Assembly: GCA_026770025.1 (NCBI GenBank)
Contig: JAMXDE010000017.1
Span: 124,001 to 188,000, forward strand
Source: Craspedostauros australis
Taxonomy: Eukaryota > Bacillariophyta > Bacillariophyceae > Mastogloiales > Achnanthaceae
Direction: 5' to 3'
DNA: 64,000 nt
Under the pieces are notes generated by a model that worked only from the letters and a program-made list of their open reading frames with translations, did no database searches and was not told where the DNA came from. Position 1 is the stretch's first letter. Each line of letters starts with the position of its first letter. The translations under genes and the position numbers were made by a program. Below are positions 1-10,134 of this stretch, piece after piece.

Positions 1-1647
1 GCTCGGACAAGTTGGTTGTCGACGTCATTGTTGGAACAACGAAGACAACACGACTTGGACGTGTCTCGGAAATAGCGATACACAAAGCTGATGGTATCAT
101 TGTACAATACATGGAGTAGTCAACAGAGTACATGTGAAGTTCTTACAAAGCGCTACGCATCATACCTGACAAATGCAATGGGACTCGTTTTTAGTCCTGG
201 GAAATGTGCGGCATAAAATTGCGGTAAATGAGTGAATTTTCCCAGCATCGGTCAATGCTTCCACTATTTCCCCTGCTCCCTGGAGCAGCCGTTGATTCAT
301 GTGCTTCGGTTGACCGATTGAGTATGGAAGAATCTGTACCACATGGACTGGTGTCCATGCGCACCCAGGAACGATGACTTCCGTTGCTGATGTTCGCGCC
401 GCTACCAGAAACGCACAGGCTTCCGCCTCTTTTGTTGGCGACCTTGAGATCAGGATGGCGTGTCCAACAGGGAGAGTGTGTGGAGTTGTATGAGCTTGTT
501 TGTGATATCGTACCCATGAGATACGACCACCCATGGCATGTCCCCCAACCGGTGCTGGGCTAGTTTGGAAATGGTCAAGTGGAGATGATGGTTGATCAAG
601 GATCACAAATACGAAGAATCGATGTTCTTTGACCCGCTGCAACCAAGGCGCCTTTCGCGAAGTGCTGAAATGGCGTTTTCAACGCACACGTCTATCTGCG
701 TCGATGCGTCGATGCGTTGATGCGTTGATGTAGGACATCTATCACGAAAGCAAACGAATCACGAAACTTTCGGTATGGCTGCGTGCCCGTGGACAATCGG
801 CGCGTTCAATGGGAGGTACGTGGCAGCAATCGAGTATCGGGACTAGTGCAGACACATCCATGTTTAGTTCTGGTGGAGGCTGTGCCTGCAGCCAATTCTA
901 CGATCATATATGTGCTCACTGACGCATCGAGGATCCTCCACGACAAGTCAGAATCATGTCCTCCTTTGTTCATTACCCCTCGTTCTGGTTGTTCTTGTTG
1001 CCTCCCACTCGTGCAGACGGAGCCAACAACGCCACAACACTATGTACACGCGCTCCCTGAATTTCCACCGTTTGAATCTGCTGCATTTTTCAATGGTGAG
1101 ACAAGACGATCAATCGTGTTTGTGGCCAGCGAAATGCGAGCAACTTCGAATGGGTACAGCACTCTGATTCATCTGCAATCACTCTCAAGTACACTCATCC
1201 ATGCGTCCGTCCATCTGCTCGTTCGATCATGTTCTTCCATTGCGGCCCGATCGCTCCGCATTCATGTTCTGGCATTGTGCTGCATTGAATTGCGTTGCAG
1301 CGGGACATGGTGTGATGTGTGCCATGTCCCCATTGTGCGCACAGGAAAGGAGGATCCGCCAACCACAGAGATGGGTGAGGCGTCCCGATGTTCTGATGTG
1401 CCATGTTTCCACGATTCGAAAGATTCTCCTCGACCCCCACGATCCGAACACTTCCGCAATCCGAAGAGGGGACAAGATCTGACATGATGCACAGAGCTCA
1501 AGAGACGGAGGCCTCCCCGTTCGCATGCATCAGAAGCCAAATCCAGCCAAGAACCAAGACGCAGCAACAACAAGAGCAACAGCCAACAGGAATAAGCGCA
1601 AGAACAATCGTGGAATCGCGAGGACAAGACCTCCGCAGCTATCGACC
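1..1647. other. No supported gene; left-edge intergenic region
   Basis: Open frames exist on both strands (for example 642-160 minus and 783-1487 plus), but none shows a recognisable domain, and they overlap each other in several frames. A short tandem run of a CGATGCGT-like 8-mer lies near 695-733. The last 120 bases are read in frame with the downstream gene but look like 5' untranslated sequence. Confidence 0.5.
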
Positions 1648-2880
1648 ATGCCCTCTTCCTCGCCAATCGTCTTCTTCGTCGGGTCGTACACCCAGGCCGA
1701 AGGCCATGTCCCCGAAGGCGATGGAGCTGGCATCTACTGCTTCAGCCTGGATCGCAAGACAGGAGAATTGACGCTGCAGTATAAGACGAAGAAGACTGTC
1801 GGTCAGGATCTGCACAATCCCTCGTACCTTCAGTATGACAAAGCAAGGCAGGAGCTGTACGTTGTGGAGGAGATCTGCTCAGGCAAGGACCTGTCGAAGG
1901 TCACGCCCCGATTGCTGGTCTACACAGTCCAGAACGCCGACAAGGAAGTCAGCCAGCTGATGATCACATCCGAAGTCGACGTGCCACGGATCGCCAACTG
2001 CTACGTGATGCACCATGACAACCAGCTCTGGGTTGCATCGTACGGTTCCGGCTGCGTGCTGCAGTACCCCATCCTGCCAAAGGAGGAGCAGGTGCAGCAA
2101 AATGGGGCGGACAAGGCGCACAGCAACACGGCCCAGCTCTTCACGACTGACGTGGAGCAGTACAGCTACAAGGGCCACGGACCCAACATCGAGCGTCAGG
2201 ATATGTCGCATGCTCATCACGTGGCCATGTCTCCCGACAAGCGGTGGGTGTACGTGTGCGACCTAGGGAGCGACGCCATCTGGTGCCACGATCGACGCAA
2301 GCCGCTCTCGTCGGCCGATCCGCTCAAGATCAGCACGCCAAGCGGATCGGGCCCGAGGCACCTGGTCTTCCACCCGACTCTGCCGAAGGTGTACGTCGTT
2401 GCCGAGCTCACGGGCCATCTGCTCATGTACCAGTACCACCACAAGACGGGAGAATTGGAGATGAAGCAGGACATCAGCACGTACCCAGCCGACTTTGACG
2501 GAGAACCGAGCGGCGCCGGCATCCGCATGCACGCGTCTGGCAAGGCCGTGTACGTGGGCAATCGCAATCACAACAGCATCGCTGTCGTTGCGCTCGATAC
2601 GACCGGTCGCGTGATCCTGGACGCATCCGGCACGAGCGGGTCCACATCCGCGAAAGGAGATGCTGGCAAATCCCGAATTCCGCGGATCCAGTGGGTATCT
2701 TGCGAAGGTGCCTGTCCTCGTGACTTTGCCATCGACCCATCTGGCCAATGGTTGGTCGTTGGGAATCAAGATAGCGATACGCTGGCCATCTTGAAGATCA
2801 CCACGCCGACCCACGTGGACGAGGATAGCGTCGAAGTGTACGAATGCAAGACGCCGTCGTGCATCGCCTTTGCGAACTGA
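1648..2880 (+). CDS. Lactonase-family seven-bladed beta-propeller protein (6-phosphogluconolactonase-like)
   Basis: The 410-residue product resembles the YbhE/Pgl-type lactonase family, whose known members hydrolyse 6-phosphogluconolactone or cyclise carboxymuconate; the substrate here is not visible. The opening PIVFFVGSYTQ strand and the repeated blade units support this: HHVAMSPDKRWVYVCD near residue 190, GPRHLVFHPTLPKVYVV near 235 and CPRDFAIDPSGQWLVVGN near 356. Length is close to that of bacterial and fungal relatives. The frame is open for 41 codons upstream, but that stretch is low in hydrophobic residues, and the ATG at 1648 directly precedes the first blade. No signal peptide, membrane segment or intron is evident, so a cytosolic enzyme is likely. 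Confidence 0.85.
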   Translation: MPSSSPIVFFVGSYTQAEGHVPEGDGAGIYCFSLDRKTGELTLQYKTKKTVGQDLHNPSYLQYDKARQELYVVEEICSGKDLSKVTPRLLVYTVQNADKEVSQLMITSEVDVPRIANCYVMHHDNQLWVASYGSGCVLQYPILPKEEQVQQNGADKAHSNTAQLFTTDVEQYSYKGHGPNIERQDMSHAHHVAMSPDKRWVYVCDLGSDAIWCHDRRKPLSSADPLKISTPSGSGPRHLVFHPTLPKVYVVAELTGHLLMYQYHHKTGELEMKQDISTYPADFDGEPSGAGIRMHASGKAVYVGNRNHNSIAVVALDTTGRVILDASGTSGSTSAKGDAGKSRIPRIQWVSCEGACPRDFAIDPSGQWLVVGNQDSDTLAILKITTPTHVDEDSVEVYECKTPSCIAFAN

Positions 2881-3733
2881 GAGCTGCGCAGTCGTACGAG
2901 AATTGATGTCAATGACGAGGCATGGCATGTCTTGCGCACGAGTGCTCGAGTGGTCTCGAAGGGATGGTGCATGCGACCTCCGCGGAACGAGAGGCAGCCA
3001 GAATGAGAGAGAGAGAGAGAGATGTATGGCCGCACGAGGACGAGCAGAGCACTCTGGTGAGAACGTGGAGGGCGACAGAGAACAGTTTGATGTTGCCACG
3101 ACTTGGCCCTGTGCGGTCAAATGGAGCGAAAGCGATTCGGCACAGACCTGGGGTGGGCCAGAGCCATCATTGTCGTGGTCGCTGCCGCAGCTCCTTTCTC
3201 CCATGTGCTTCGCGGCCAGGAATCGCGCAAGGGGGAAAAGGTAATGCTCGATCCTGCTCAGAGCCACGATTGCCTTCAACCCAAGGTGCTTGGGTTTGGA
3301 ATTCCACCAGGTACACTTGTACACAAGTGTGCGTGGTGCGTTCTCGCCCAAGATTGTGATATTTTGTTGTCGAAACAGTCTAATTGTGGTGTCGTTTCTG
3401 GAGTCGCCCGCGCAGACTTCTACTTAATGTTTTTTCGTCAATGACACAATGTCGTGTCGCAGTTACATAATGTTACATGGACGTGGGTAACGCTGATTCA
3501 ACACAAAACGAACAATCAGGATAGCACAGGAAAACGTCCCGCCCTGATTTGACATCGACCTCCCCGTCGGCTGAGCCGGAGCGCCAGTTGATGAACGCTT
3601 GTGTCTCTGGCCAGCGACGCCAGCGACGACAGCAAGAGCAAATCGAGCGGCGCGCCCACACAAAATCTGGTTGAGAGAACAGAAATCGAATCGGACAAGC
3701 GCACCCAAAACAACATCGCCAAAAAGTTTCACC
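2881..3733. other. Intergenic region with a GA dinucleotide run
   Basis: No open frame here has a recognisable domain. A short GA microsatellite lies at about 3006-3022. The last hundred or so bases are presumably promoter and leader of the small gene starting at 3734. Confidence 0.5.
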
Positions 3734-4034
3734 ATGGCGGATCAACCCGAGGACATGTTCGAGCGGGAGCAGGACGAAGTAGATCCATCTTTGGAGGCAT
3801 TGACTGAGGCCGACTTCGACACCGGCTTGGCCTGGGACCTCGACGTCGAAGCAGAGGAGGCGGCGAACAGTAAGTCCAAGTGGTTCTGTCCTCACGCGCG
3901 CATGTTCGTACACGACGAGTCATCGACTTACTGACAATTCCTCCTCGCTCTCTTCACTGCCGGCTCTCCGCCACCGCCATCTTGGAACACACACAGAGAT
4001 TTTTGACCGTTGCCAAGAGGACGGTGCAGGATGA
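3734..4034 (+). CDS. Predicted small acidic protein, two exons (hypothetical)
   Basis: I read exon 1 as 3734-3869 and exon 2 as 3997-4034, joined across a 127-nt intron with donor GTAAGT and acceptor ACACAG. This gives a 57-residue, strongly acidic protein (MADQPEDMFE start, ending CQEDGAG). The ATG lies in a CACCATGG context. Without splicing the frame also ends soon, at 3934. No domain is recognised. Downstream exons are possible, because a GGTGCAGG sequence close to the proposed stop could act as another donor. The start context and splice signals are seen; that it is a gene is inference. Confidence 0.4.
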
Positions 4035-5140
4035 AGAAATACGAGAAGACGCAAAGATGCGGCAAGCAAGCTCTTCGCCTCCCGGCAGAAACGCACCTGT
4101 TAAAGAGTGCACCATGACGGGCAGGCGTAGCGCACAACAAGGTACACGACCTCGGCGACTTTGGTTGGGTCGTTGGAGGGACTCCTTGCGCGCGCCACAG
4201 GGCTGGCCATTTGCAGCTCAACGCTTGTGGGAATGACAGAGCAACAGAGGTCGCCGACGCTGCTGCTGGTGCAGCGAACGGCAACTCCGCATCACCACAC
4301 GGAAACGAAATGACGATGAAGCCTTGCTTGGTCCAGACTCGAGGTACAGCTAGGCATTCCGCATGCGGTAAAAGCAATACTCATAGATGCGCAGGTTTCC
4401 GACGTCCACACCCATCTTTCCAAACACTCCATTGTCACTTCCATTGCTGCCCTCGTGCTGTGTGGCACTTGTACATCGGGATGTACTTCTTCCGATGACG
4501 GAGTTCGATGCGTCACCGCTTTCAATGACGCCTGTTGACACCAAGCCAGGCGTGTTTTCTTCTTGACATCAGAGATTCGCCAAGCACGCGGACAGATTCT
4601 CAAAAACGAGAACGCATGAGAGCATCGCAATGAACGGAGAACAACGAAGATCATGGTCCACGTCTCAAAAACTGAAGCACACAAGCACCACGCGCACATC
4701 TAAACGATGCAGCAAGAAGTCGCGTGTGTTCTTTGCAGTCAAACACTCGCACAAGGTTGGTCGTCACGCGCATGGTGCCTCTATCTTTTTAAATACGGGT
4801 GTTGTGAACACCGTGAGTTTTGCACCGCGGGTTGGACGCGACCCGCGGCGGCTGTTGATTTCTGAAGATGCGGCGACCATCCGTGGATTGTCGGCGACTC
4901 TCTCTCTCGTCCTTGCCATTCGAGGTTCCACGACTCCTTGAGTTGCGAACATTGTTCCATCCACGCACGCTGTGCTATTACTCACGGCCATAGCATGACG
5001 CGGTGGACCTCTGACCATCAACATGGTACATAGATCTGCGCCGCCGCGCGCAACCCATCTCTTCCCAAAGAAGCAAGCACTCAATTCCTGCCTGGATTCC
5101 ATCCACATTCGTGGACATGCACCGATTCCTTGTGCAACCA
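4035..5140. other. Intergenic region, nothing recognised
   Basis: Only short overlapping frames occur on both strands, without domain similarity, repeats or RNA-gene signals that I can recognise. Confidence 0.5.
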
Positions 5141-5527
5141 TCATACCTTCGACGCTTCATCCTTCAATCGCTCGAGCTGCTCGTGCTGTTCGTCCGACAG
5201 ATCGAACGACGACGGCAGATGCTTGCCGAATGACACGCGCTGCGCCTTCTCATTCAACAGCGCCGACGGCTCATCCAGCATGCCGCTCTGAATGCTGTGT
5301 TGCTTGCGCGCCGTGGACTGGATTTGCAGCAGGTACTCCTGCCACGCCGCCATGAATTGATCGAGCTGATGCGGTTGCGTCACGGACTTGTGCTGCTTGA
5401 ATTCCGACCGCACGTATCTGTCACCCAGCTTCTGCAATTTGGGCGGCATGAATTTGCGATGCGATTTGCGGATCGATCGGTACAGGTGGATCGCGGCCGT
5501 GTTGGCGGCGGTTGCGGGTGGTGTCAT
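5141..5527 (-). CDS. SDHAF3: Succinate dehydrogenase assembly factor 3-like LYR protein (ACN9 family)
   Basis: A 128-residue single-exon protein. It has an LYR motif at residues 15-17 (AIHLYRSIRK), followed by the family block with KFMPPKLQKLGDRYVRSEF and a helix ending FMAAWQEYLLQIQ. SDHAF3/Sdh7 proteins act in the mitochondrial matrix, where they protect the iron-sulphur subunit during assembly of complex II. Length agrees with the family (about 120-135 residues). The N-terminal ATG gives a short Ala/Thr-rich leader before the LYR helix, which may serve for mitochondrial import. The acidic C-terminal tail (about residues 90-128) extends past the conserved part. No other start competes. Confidence 0.85.
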   Translation of the reverse strand: MTPPATAANTAAIHLYRSIRKSHRKFMPPKLQKLGDRYVRSEFKQHKSVTQPHQLDQFMAAWQEYLLQIQSTARKQHSIQSGMLDEPSALLNEKAQRVSFGKHLPSSFDLSDEQHEQLERLKDEASKV

Positions 5528-6267
5528 GGCGGGGTGGAGTGGATTTGTCGTGGTCGTGACTCTTTGCTGATTGCACGGATGCTCTGCGTGCTATATTCCA
5601 ACCAGTGATGATGGAATAGAGGAGCGTATTCTGCTGCAGCCTCTTGTTGCCAACAGCGCGCGGTCCAAAGCGATGAATAATTCCCCAAGATGATTGTCTC
5701 CGTTTGTGCTTCTCGCGATGTGTTCGTATCTTCGTTTTTGTGCTGGTCAACGGCGGCAATCGAACGGCACCGAACGAAGCGCCGCCATGGTCGATCCACC
5801 GTTCTGACGTGGTCATTTTCGGCTGCAACAGATTTTTGGCGCCAAATCTTCATCGGTTATTTTACACGGGGGTCTTATATCTAACATGTCGTATTTATGT
5901 CTCATACGACACAACATGTCACACAGAACAATTCGGAGGGAGATGTGGCGAAACGAATTTGGTTTCGACGATGGCGCTTGTCAGGACAGCGGTTCCGAAT
6001 GCATGCGCAACACACAAAGAGAGCCATCTTGTTGTTGCCTGCTCCACTCTATTCCACAACCCACATCCACAAGGATAACATCATCTGGATCCTTTCTCGG
6101 ATACTGTGGATGCGAGCGCAACCAGCGAAGGCACAAGAAGAAGTCGCGGCAAGGTGGAGATCCATTGTGGAATCGTACCACAGAAGAGCATCAGAGAGAG
6201 AGAGAGACAGAACCCAAACAGGAATCAACAGAAACAGAGATAGCTTAATACGATCTTGACGGACACC
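5528..6267. other. Intergenic region between divergent genes
   Basis: This presumably holds the divergent promoters of the SDHAF3-like gene (minus) and the small membrane-protein gene (plus). Open frames are short and unrecognised. A GA run lies near 6190-6210. Confidence 0.45.
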
Positions 6268-6507
6268 ATGGGTCCCCAATCGATTCATCCAGAGCAGCCA
6301 TCCGGTGCACCGCCTCGTTCCAACAACAATGGACAGAAACGAGGAGATATCGAATCGCAAGTAGCCAAACCAAACAGCATCGCACAGCGGCAATTCCTCA
6401 TGATGAAGTTGGTGACGGGAGTTGGTTTGGTGGTGCTGGCCATCGTGGTGTGGCGCATTTACGAATGGCGCCAAGATTGCGACGATGAAGCACATGATGG
6501 GAATTGA
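6268..6507 (+). CDS. Small single-pass membrane protein, unrecognised
   Basis: A 79-residue frame starts at an ATG in CACCATGG context. A polar Pro/Asn/Gln-rich N-terminus (residues 1-45) precedes one hydrophobic helix, VTGVGLVVLAIVVW (about 50-66), and a short acidic tail. No family is recognised. The stretch GDIESQV just before the helix matches the first part of the juxtamembrane motif of the nearby LRR membrane proteins (GDIETQV in the gene at 31980-29719), which suggests common descent or a shared docking site. The match is short, so this is only suggestive. Confidence 0.5.
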   Translation: MGPQSIHPEQPSGAPPRSNNNGQKRGDIESQVAKPNSIAQRQFLMMKLVTGVGLVVLAIVVWRIYEWRQDCDDEAHDGN

Positions 6508-7480
6508 AGGCTGGATTGGAAGACAACAATCCACGGAACATCGGGTACGTCGTATACGAGTAGTGGAAAGATCAGTGTCACACATAATACAATAGATCGT
6601 ATTCTATTATATAATAACACCATACATACATGATGTACACCATGAATACTCATTCAAAATGAAAGCTTATCGGCAGTCTGTTGATTACGGCACCACATGA
6701 TGAAGAAGGCCCGGGAAGGAAGACAGAGGTGCGATTGTGCAAAACGGAAAGAGAGAAGACTTCAATGCTTGGGCCTTCGTCTCCATGTCTCAGCCGCCAC
6801 ACTCTGCAGACACAAACCGACGACAATGATACAAATAGCTTGGACATCCACAACCAATTGACGTTGGTCTTGATGAGTTGTACCGTCATCCATGTTTGAT
6901 CAGGTGTGGAAGCAGCTGTCGATGAGATGACGCAGAGTTGTGATTTCGGTGCGCCAACAGACACGGTTGGCGACATCGAGTCGTGTCAAATTGGATGATG
7001 TGAGGAATCACTGATACTTGTGCAGCGAAGGTTTCCACTTTGCGCCCAAGACGAAAAGCGCAAACAGCCATCTTGCTGAGGTGCTGTGTTGGACGAAGCA
7101 ACGAGGGCAGCGTCGACAGGAGCCAAATGAGAACAAGCAAGCAACAAGCACAGAAGACCACATCAGAGAGCACATCAGAGACCAAACGGGTAGTGCGCCA
7201 TCTTCACAACCACTGCTCTACTCTACTCTACTATCCCAATACTCTACGACCAACGGCCTATTCCACTACGCTTGTTCCACCACAGCTCATAGTAGTCGAT
7301 CAATACTTGCCCAGACGTTGTACACAAGGAAGAAACTCGAAGCGAACAGTGTCAGCAGAGAGCGCAGTATCGATTCCGTCTCAGACTTCACTTGCACAGA
7401 GCAATCTATTGTCCTGTATTCTATTGTATTCTATTGTATAATACGATCTATTATATTCCATTCGAACACAATCATCCACC
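6508..7480. other. Intergenic region upstream of LRR gene A
   Basis: No recognisable coding region. CTACT-type repeats lie near 7210-7240, and TATTCTATTGTA repeats near 7417-7455 lead into the ACCATGG start at 7481. The latter are AT-rich leader or promoter sequence. Confidence 0.5.
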
Positions 7481-9682
7481 ATGGACGACAGGAAACCCTC
7501 GCCATCGAAAGCAGGGACGAAGCGCGAGATCGATGCATCTGCTGCTGCGGAAGACGGCACTGTTGACAACGATGACCGCGGCAGCGCTGAGAGCTTCAAT
7601 GGCCCCTCCGCTTCCAAGCCGTTGCACGCAGCCATGCAGCAGCATCCCGATGACAGCCAACTGCCCAGCACGGCCATCACGGTGGATCTGACAGGTCAGG
7701 TGGTGCGACGCGAGTCCAAGCCACGCGAGTTGGCGGCCGCACGTCTATCATCCAGCAAGACGCGATCGCCGGCCGCTGCGTCCAAACCAAACGCCATCAA
7801 GGGCGATATGCCACAGATCATGTCGTCGCAAGACTACGCCACAACAGCGAACCTCTTTGCATCGCCCGATCCCAACATGACGCAACCCATCATCACGCCC
7901 GGCGCCGTGCGTATATCGGCGCACGGCTTTGATGTTACGGACACCAACACGACGGCGGATGTCGATGCACCTTCGCAGCAGCAAACAGAATCGGTCGACG
8001 CACCGTTGCAAGCCGCCGTTCAAGAAGCCACGGCGGTCAATGCCACGGCCCGCGACGATATCGAACAGCAAGTGCGACGACGCATTCTGGGAGAAACGGT
8101 CGAACCGTTGCGTGTCGAAGTTGTGCGCAATACCGTGGAAGACGACACGCCAGCTGAACCCACTCGTTTGGAACAAGCCTTGCAACTGCATGACGCGCAC
8201 GAAGCCGCCGTGAAGTCGGATCTGGAGCAGCGCAAACGGCTTGCCATGAGTATCGGTGTTCCGTGCTGTATTTTGACGTTCTTTCTGTTCGTCCTGGCCA
8301 TCGTCTCCGCCTTCGTCGATCTGGGGGATATCCATCGCAGCGGCGATGATCATTCCAATGCCGTGTACAACGGCGATGCCAACGGTTTCGACATGACCAG
8401 CAGCAGCAGCAGCAGCGATGACACAGCGCCCATGATCAATTACACTACGGAAATATTCGAGTTTCTATCGAACCACACCAGCGATCCCAACACGTTATTG
8501 GATGCAAATTCGGCGCAACACAGCGCATTGCAATGGTTGCAATCCAGCCAGTCGGTCTTTCGCGAACCAACCTCCAACGCGGTGGATCTACTGCAACGTT
8601 ACGCTTTGGCCACGCTGTATCATGCCACGCACGGCAACAACTGGACGCGCAATGACAAATGGCTCACCGATGCATCCATCTGCGTCTGGTATCCCGCCGC
8701 GTTCGGTCAGTGCGATGACGACGACATCCTCATCAGTCTGGCGCTGCGCCAAAATCAACTCGACGGCGCGATACCACCCGAGATCGGGCTCCTCTCCGGT
8801 ATGACGGAACTCTCGCTGTCCCTCAACAATTTCGCGGGCACGCCGCTGCCGACCGAGATCGGGCAACTCATCAACCTCGAAGAGCTGCGCGTTGCGAGCA
8901 ATGAATTGGTGGGCAACTTTCCGACCGAAGTTGGTGCATTGACGCGTCTGCGATCCATCCGAATCGAGCGCAACGACTTCGATGGGAGTCTTCCGTCGGA
9001 GCTTGGGAAATTGATCCATGTGCATCACTTGACGATGTCGCGCAACGATTTCGTGGGCGAATTGCCGACGATGTTGGGGCAGCTCAACAGCCTTCGTAAG
9101 TACCTCGATTGTGTTGCATAGGGATTGCGTGAAAATGAAATTGCGCTGCAGCGGAGCTGTTGTGTTATCAAATGTTCCATGCTCTGCTCTTCCTCACACG
9201 ACCAATCAACGCCGTCGCTGCCCAACTACATTCAACGATGTTTCGAACCCAATTTTACACATGCAGGCCGTTTCGATGTCTCGTACAACAATTTCACAGG
9301 CCCAATCTCTTCCCACTTCGCGAATTGGAGATTCGCAGAACAGCTCCGTTTCCATGGGAACCAATTCAACGGCTCCGTCAGCCATCTCTGCAGCATCAAC
9401 GAAACGCGGTATGAAATTGGTGTCCCGTCCGATGTGCGATTTGAAATCTTCATCGATTGCGAGATGCTGGAATGCACGTGTTGCATGAGCTGCGATAGTA
9501 ACGGGCCTTGTGGTCGCGGCCCGTCACGAGGCCCGGGTGGTGGGTCCTGCGATGCCAACGATGGTGACGGCGGCGGCGGCGGCGGTGGGGGCGGTGGTGG
9601 AAATGGCGGCGGTGGTGGAAATGGTGGTGGAAATGGTGGTGGCAAAGGCGGCGGAGGTGGTGGAGGCGGAGGTGGTGGTTGA
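7481..9682 (+). CDS. LRR type II membrane protein A, with glycine-rich C-terminus
   Basis: Exons 7481-9095 and 9267-9682 flank a 171-nt intron (GTAAGT...ATGCAG, phase 1) and encode 676 residues. In order: disordered N-terminal region with VDLT (68-71), NLFA (124-127) and the family juxtamembrane motif (192-211, starting DIEQQVRR); transmembrane helix 254-279; extracellular DPNTLLDANS...ALQWL segment (335-353); YALATLYHATHGNNW with WL and paired Cys (374-411); LRRs from about 416; and exon 2 with the last repeat and the ECTCCMSC cluster. A run of roughly 50 Gly with a few Asn and Lys follows, which the paralogues lack. The start is a CCACCATGG. The orientation (N-terminus inside, LRRs outside) is inferred. 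There is no kinase domain, so signalling would need partners. A role in surface recognition is likely but unproven. Confidence 0.85.
9563..9680 (+). repeat. GGN trinucleotide repeat coding for poly-glycine
   Basis: Imperfect GGC/GGT triplets with interspersed AAT encode the Gly-rich tail of LRR protein A and run right up to its stop codon. Imperfect trinucleotide expansions of this kind vary easily in length. Confidence 0.85.
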
Positions 9683-10134
9683 AAATCCGCACAATCGCTA
9701 CTCACATCCAGCCCAACACAAACAATAGAATAGTGTAATATGATGTGTTTGCATGACTTAATAGTCTTCATTTCGATACCATGAAGGGATGGGTGCCCTC
9801 TCTCGAGCGAGATCATGACCTTGCATTCGTCCTGTTAGGTCGTCTCCTCTCTATCGGTGCATAATCATATGCGCTGCGTCCACAGCTTCATTTCGAACAT
9901 CTACCGTTTCTTATCTAGACATTTGCGGACGGGCGCATGACAGACGATGACAAGGTTCGCCAACCAAACACGCAAATTTGATGTTTGATGGGTTGATGTC
10001 GGCACTTCACACATCACCAAAATACGAGCGGAGCCGTTCAAAGAATCATCCAACGACCGGGTCACATGGCAGAGAGCACCATACTCGTACTCATACTCAT
10101 GCAATAACGCTGTGGTACGCAGTGCAAAGTGACC
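9683..10134. other. Intergenic region between LRR gene A and the BMT5-like gene
   Basis: No recognised coding or RNA feature. It should contain the terminator of the LRR gene and the promoter of the methyltransferase gene. Confidence 0.5.

Noticed and set aside
160-642. Minus-strand 160-residue frame at the left edge
   Set aside because: No domain, overlapped by another frame of similar quality, and no convincing start context.
783-1487. Plus-strand 234-residue frame
   Set aside because: Composition (many Cys, Ser and His, no helical or strand pattern) and overlap with several frames on both strands suggest chance.
9232-9816. Minus-strand frame with long poly-proline
   Set aside because: It is the antisense of the glycine-coding GGN repeat of LRR gene A.
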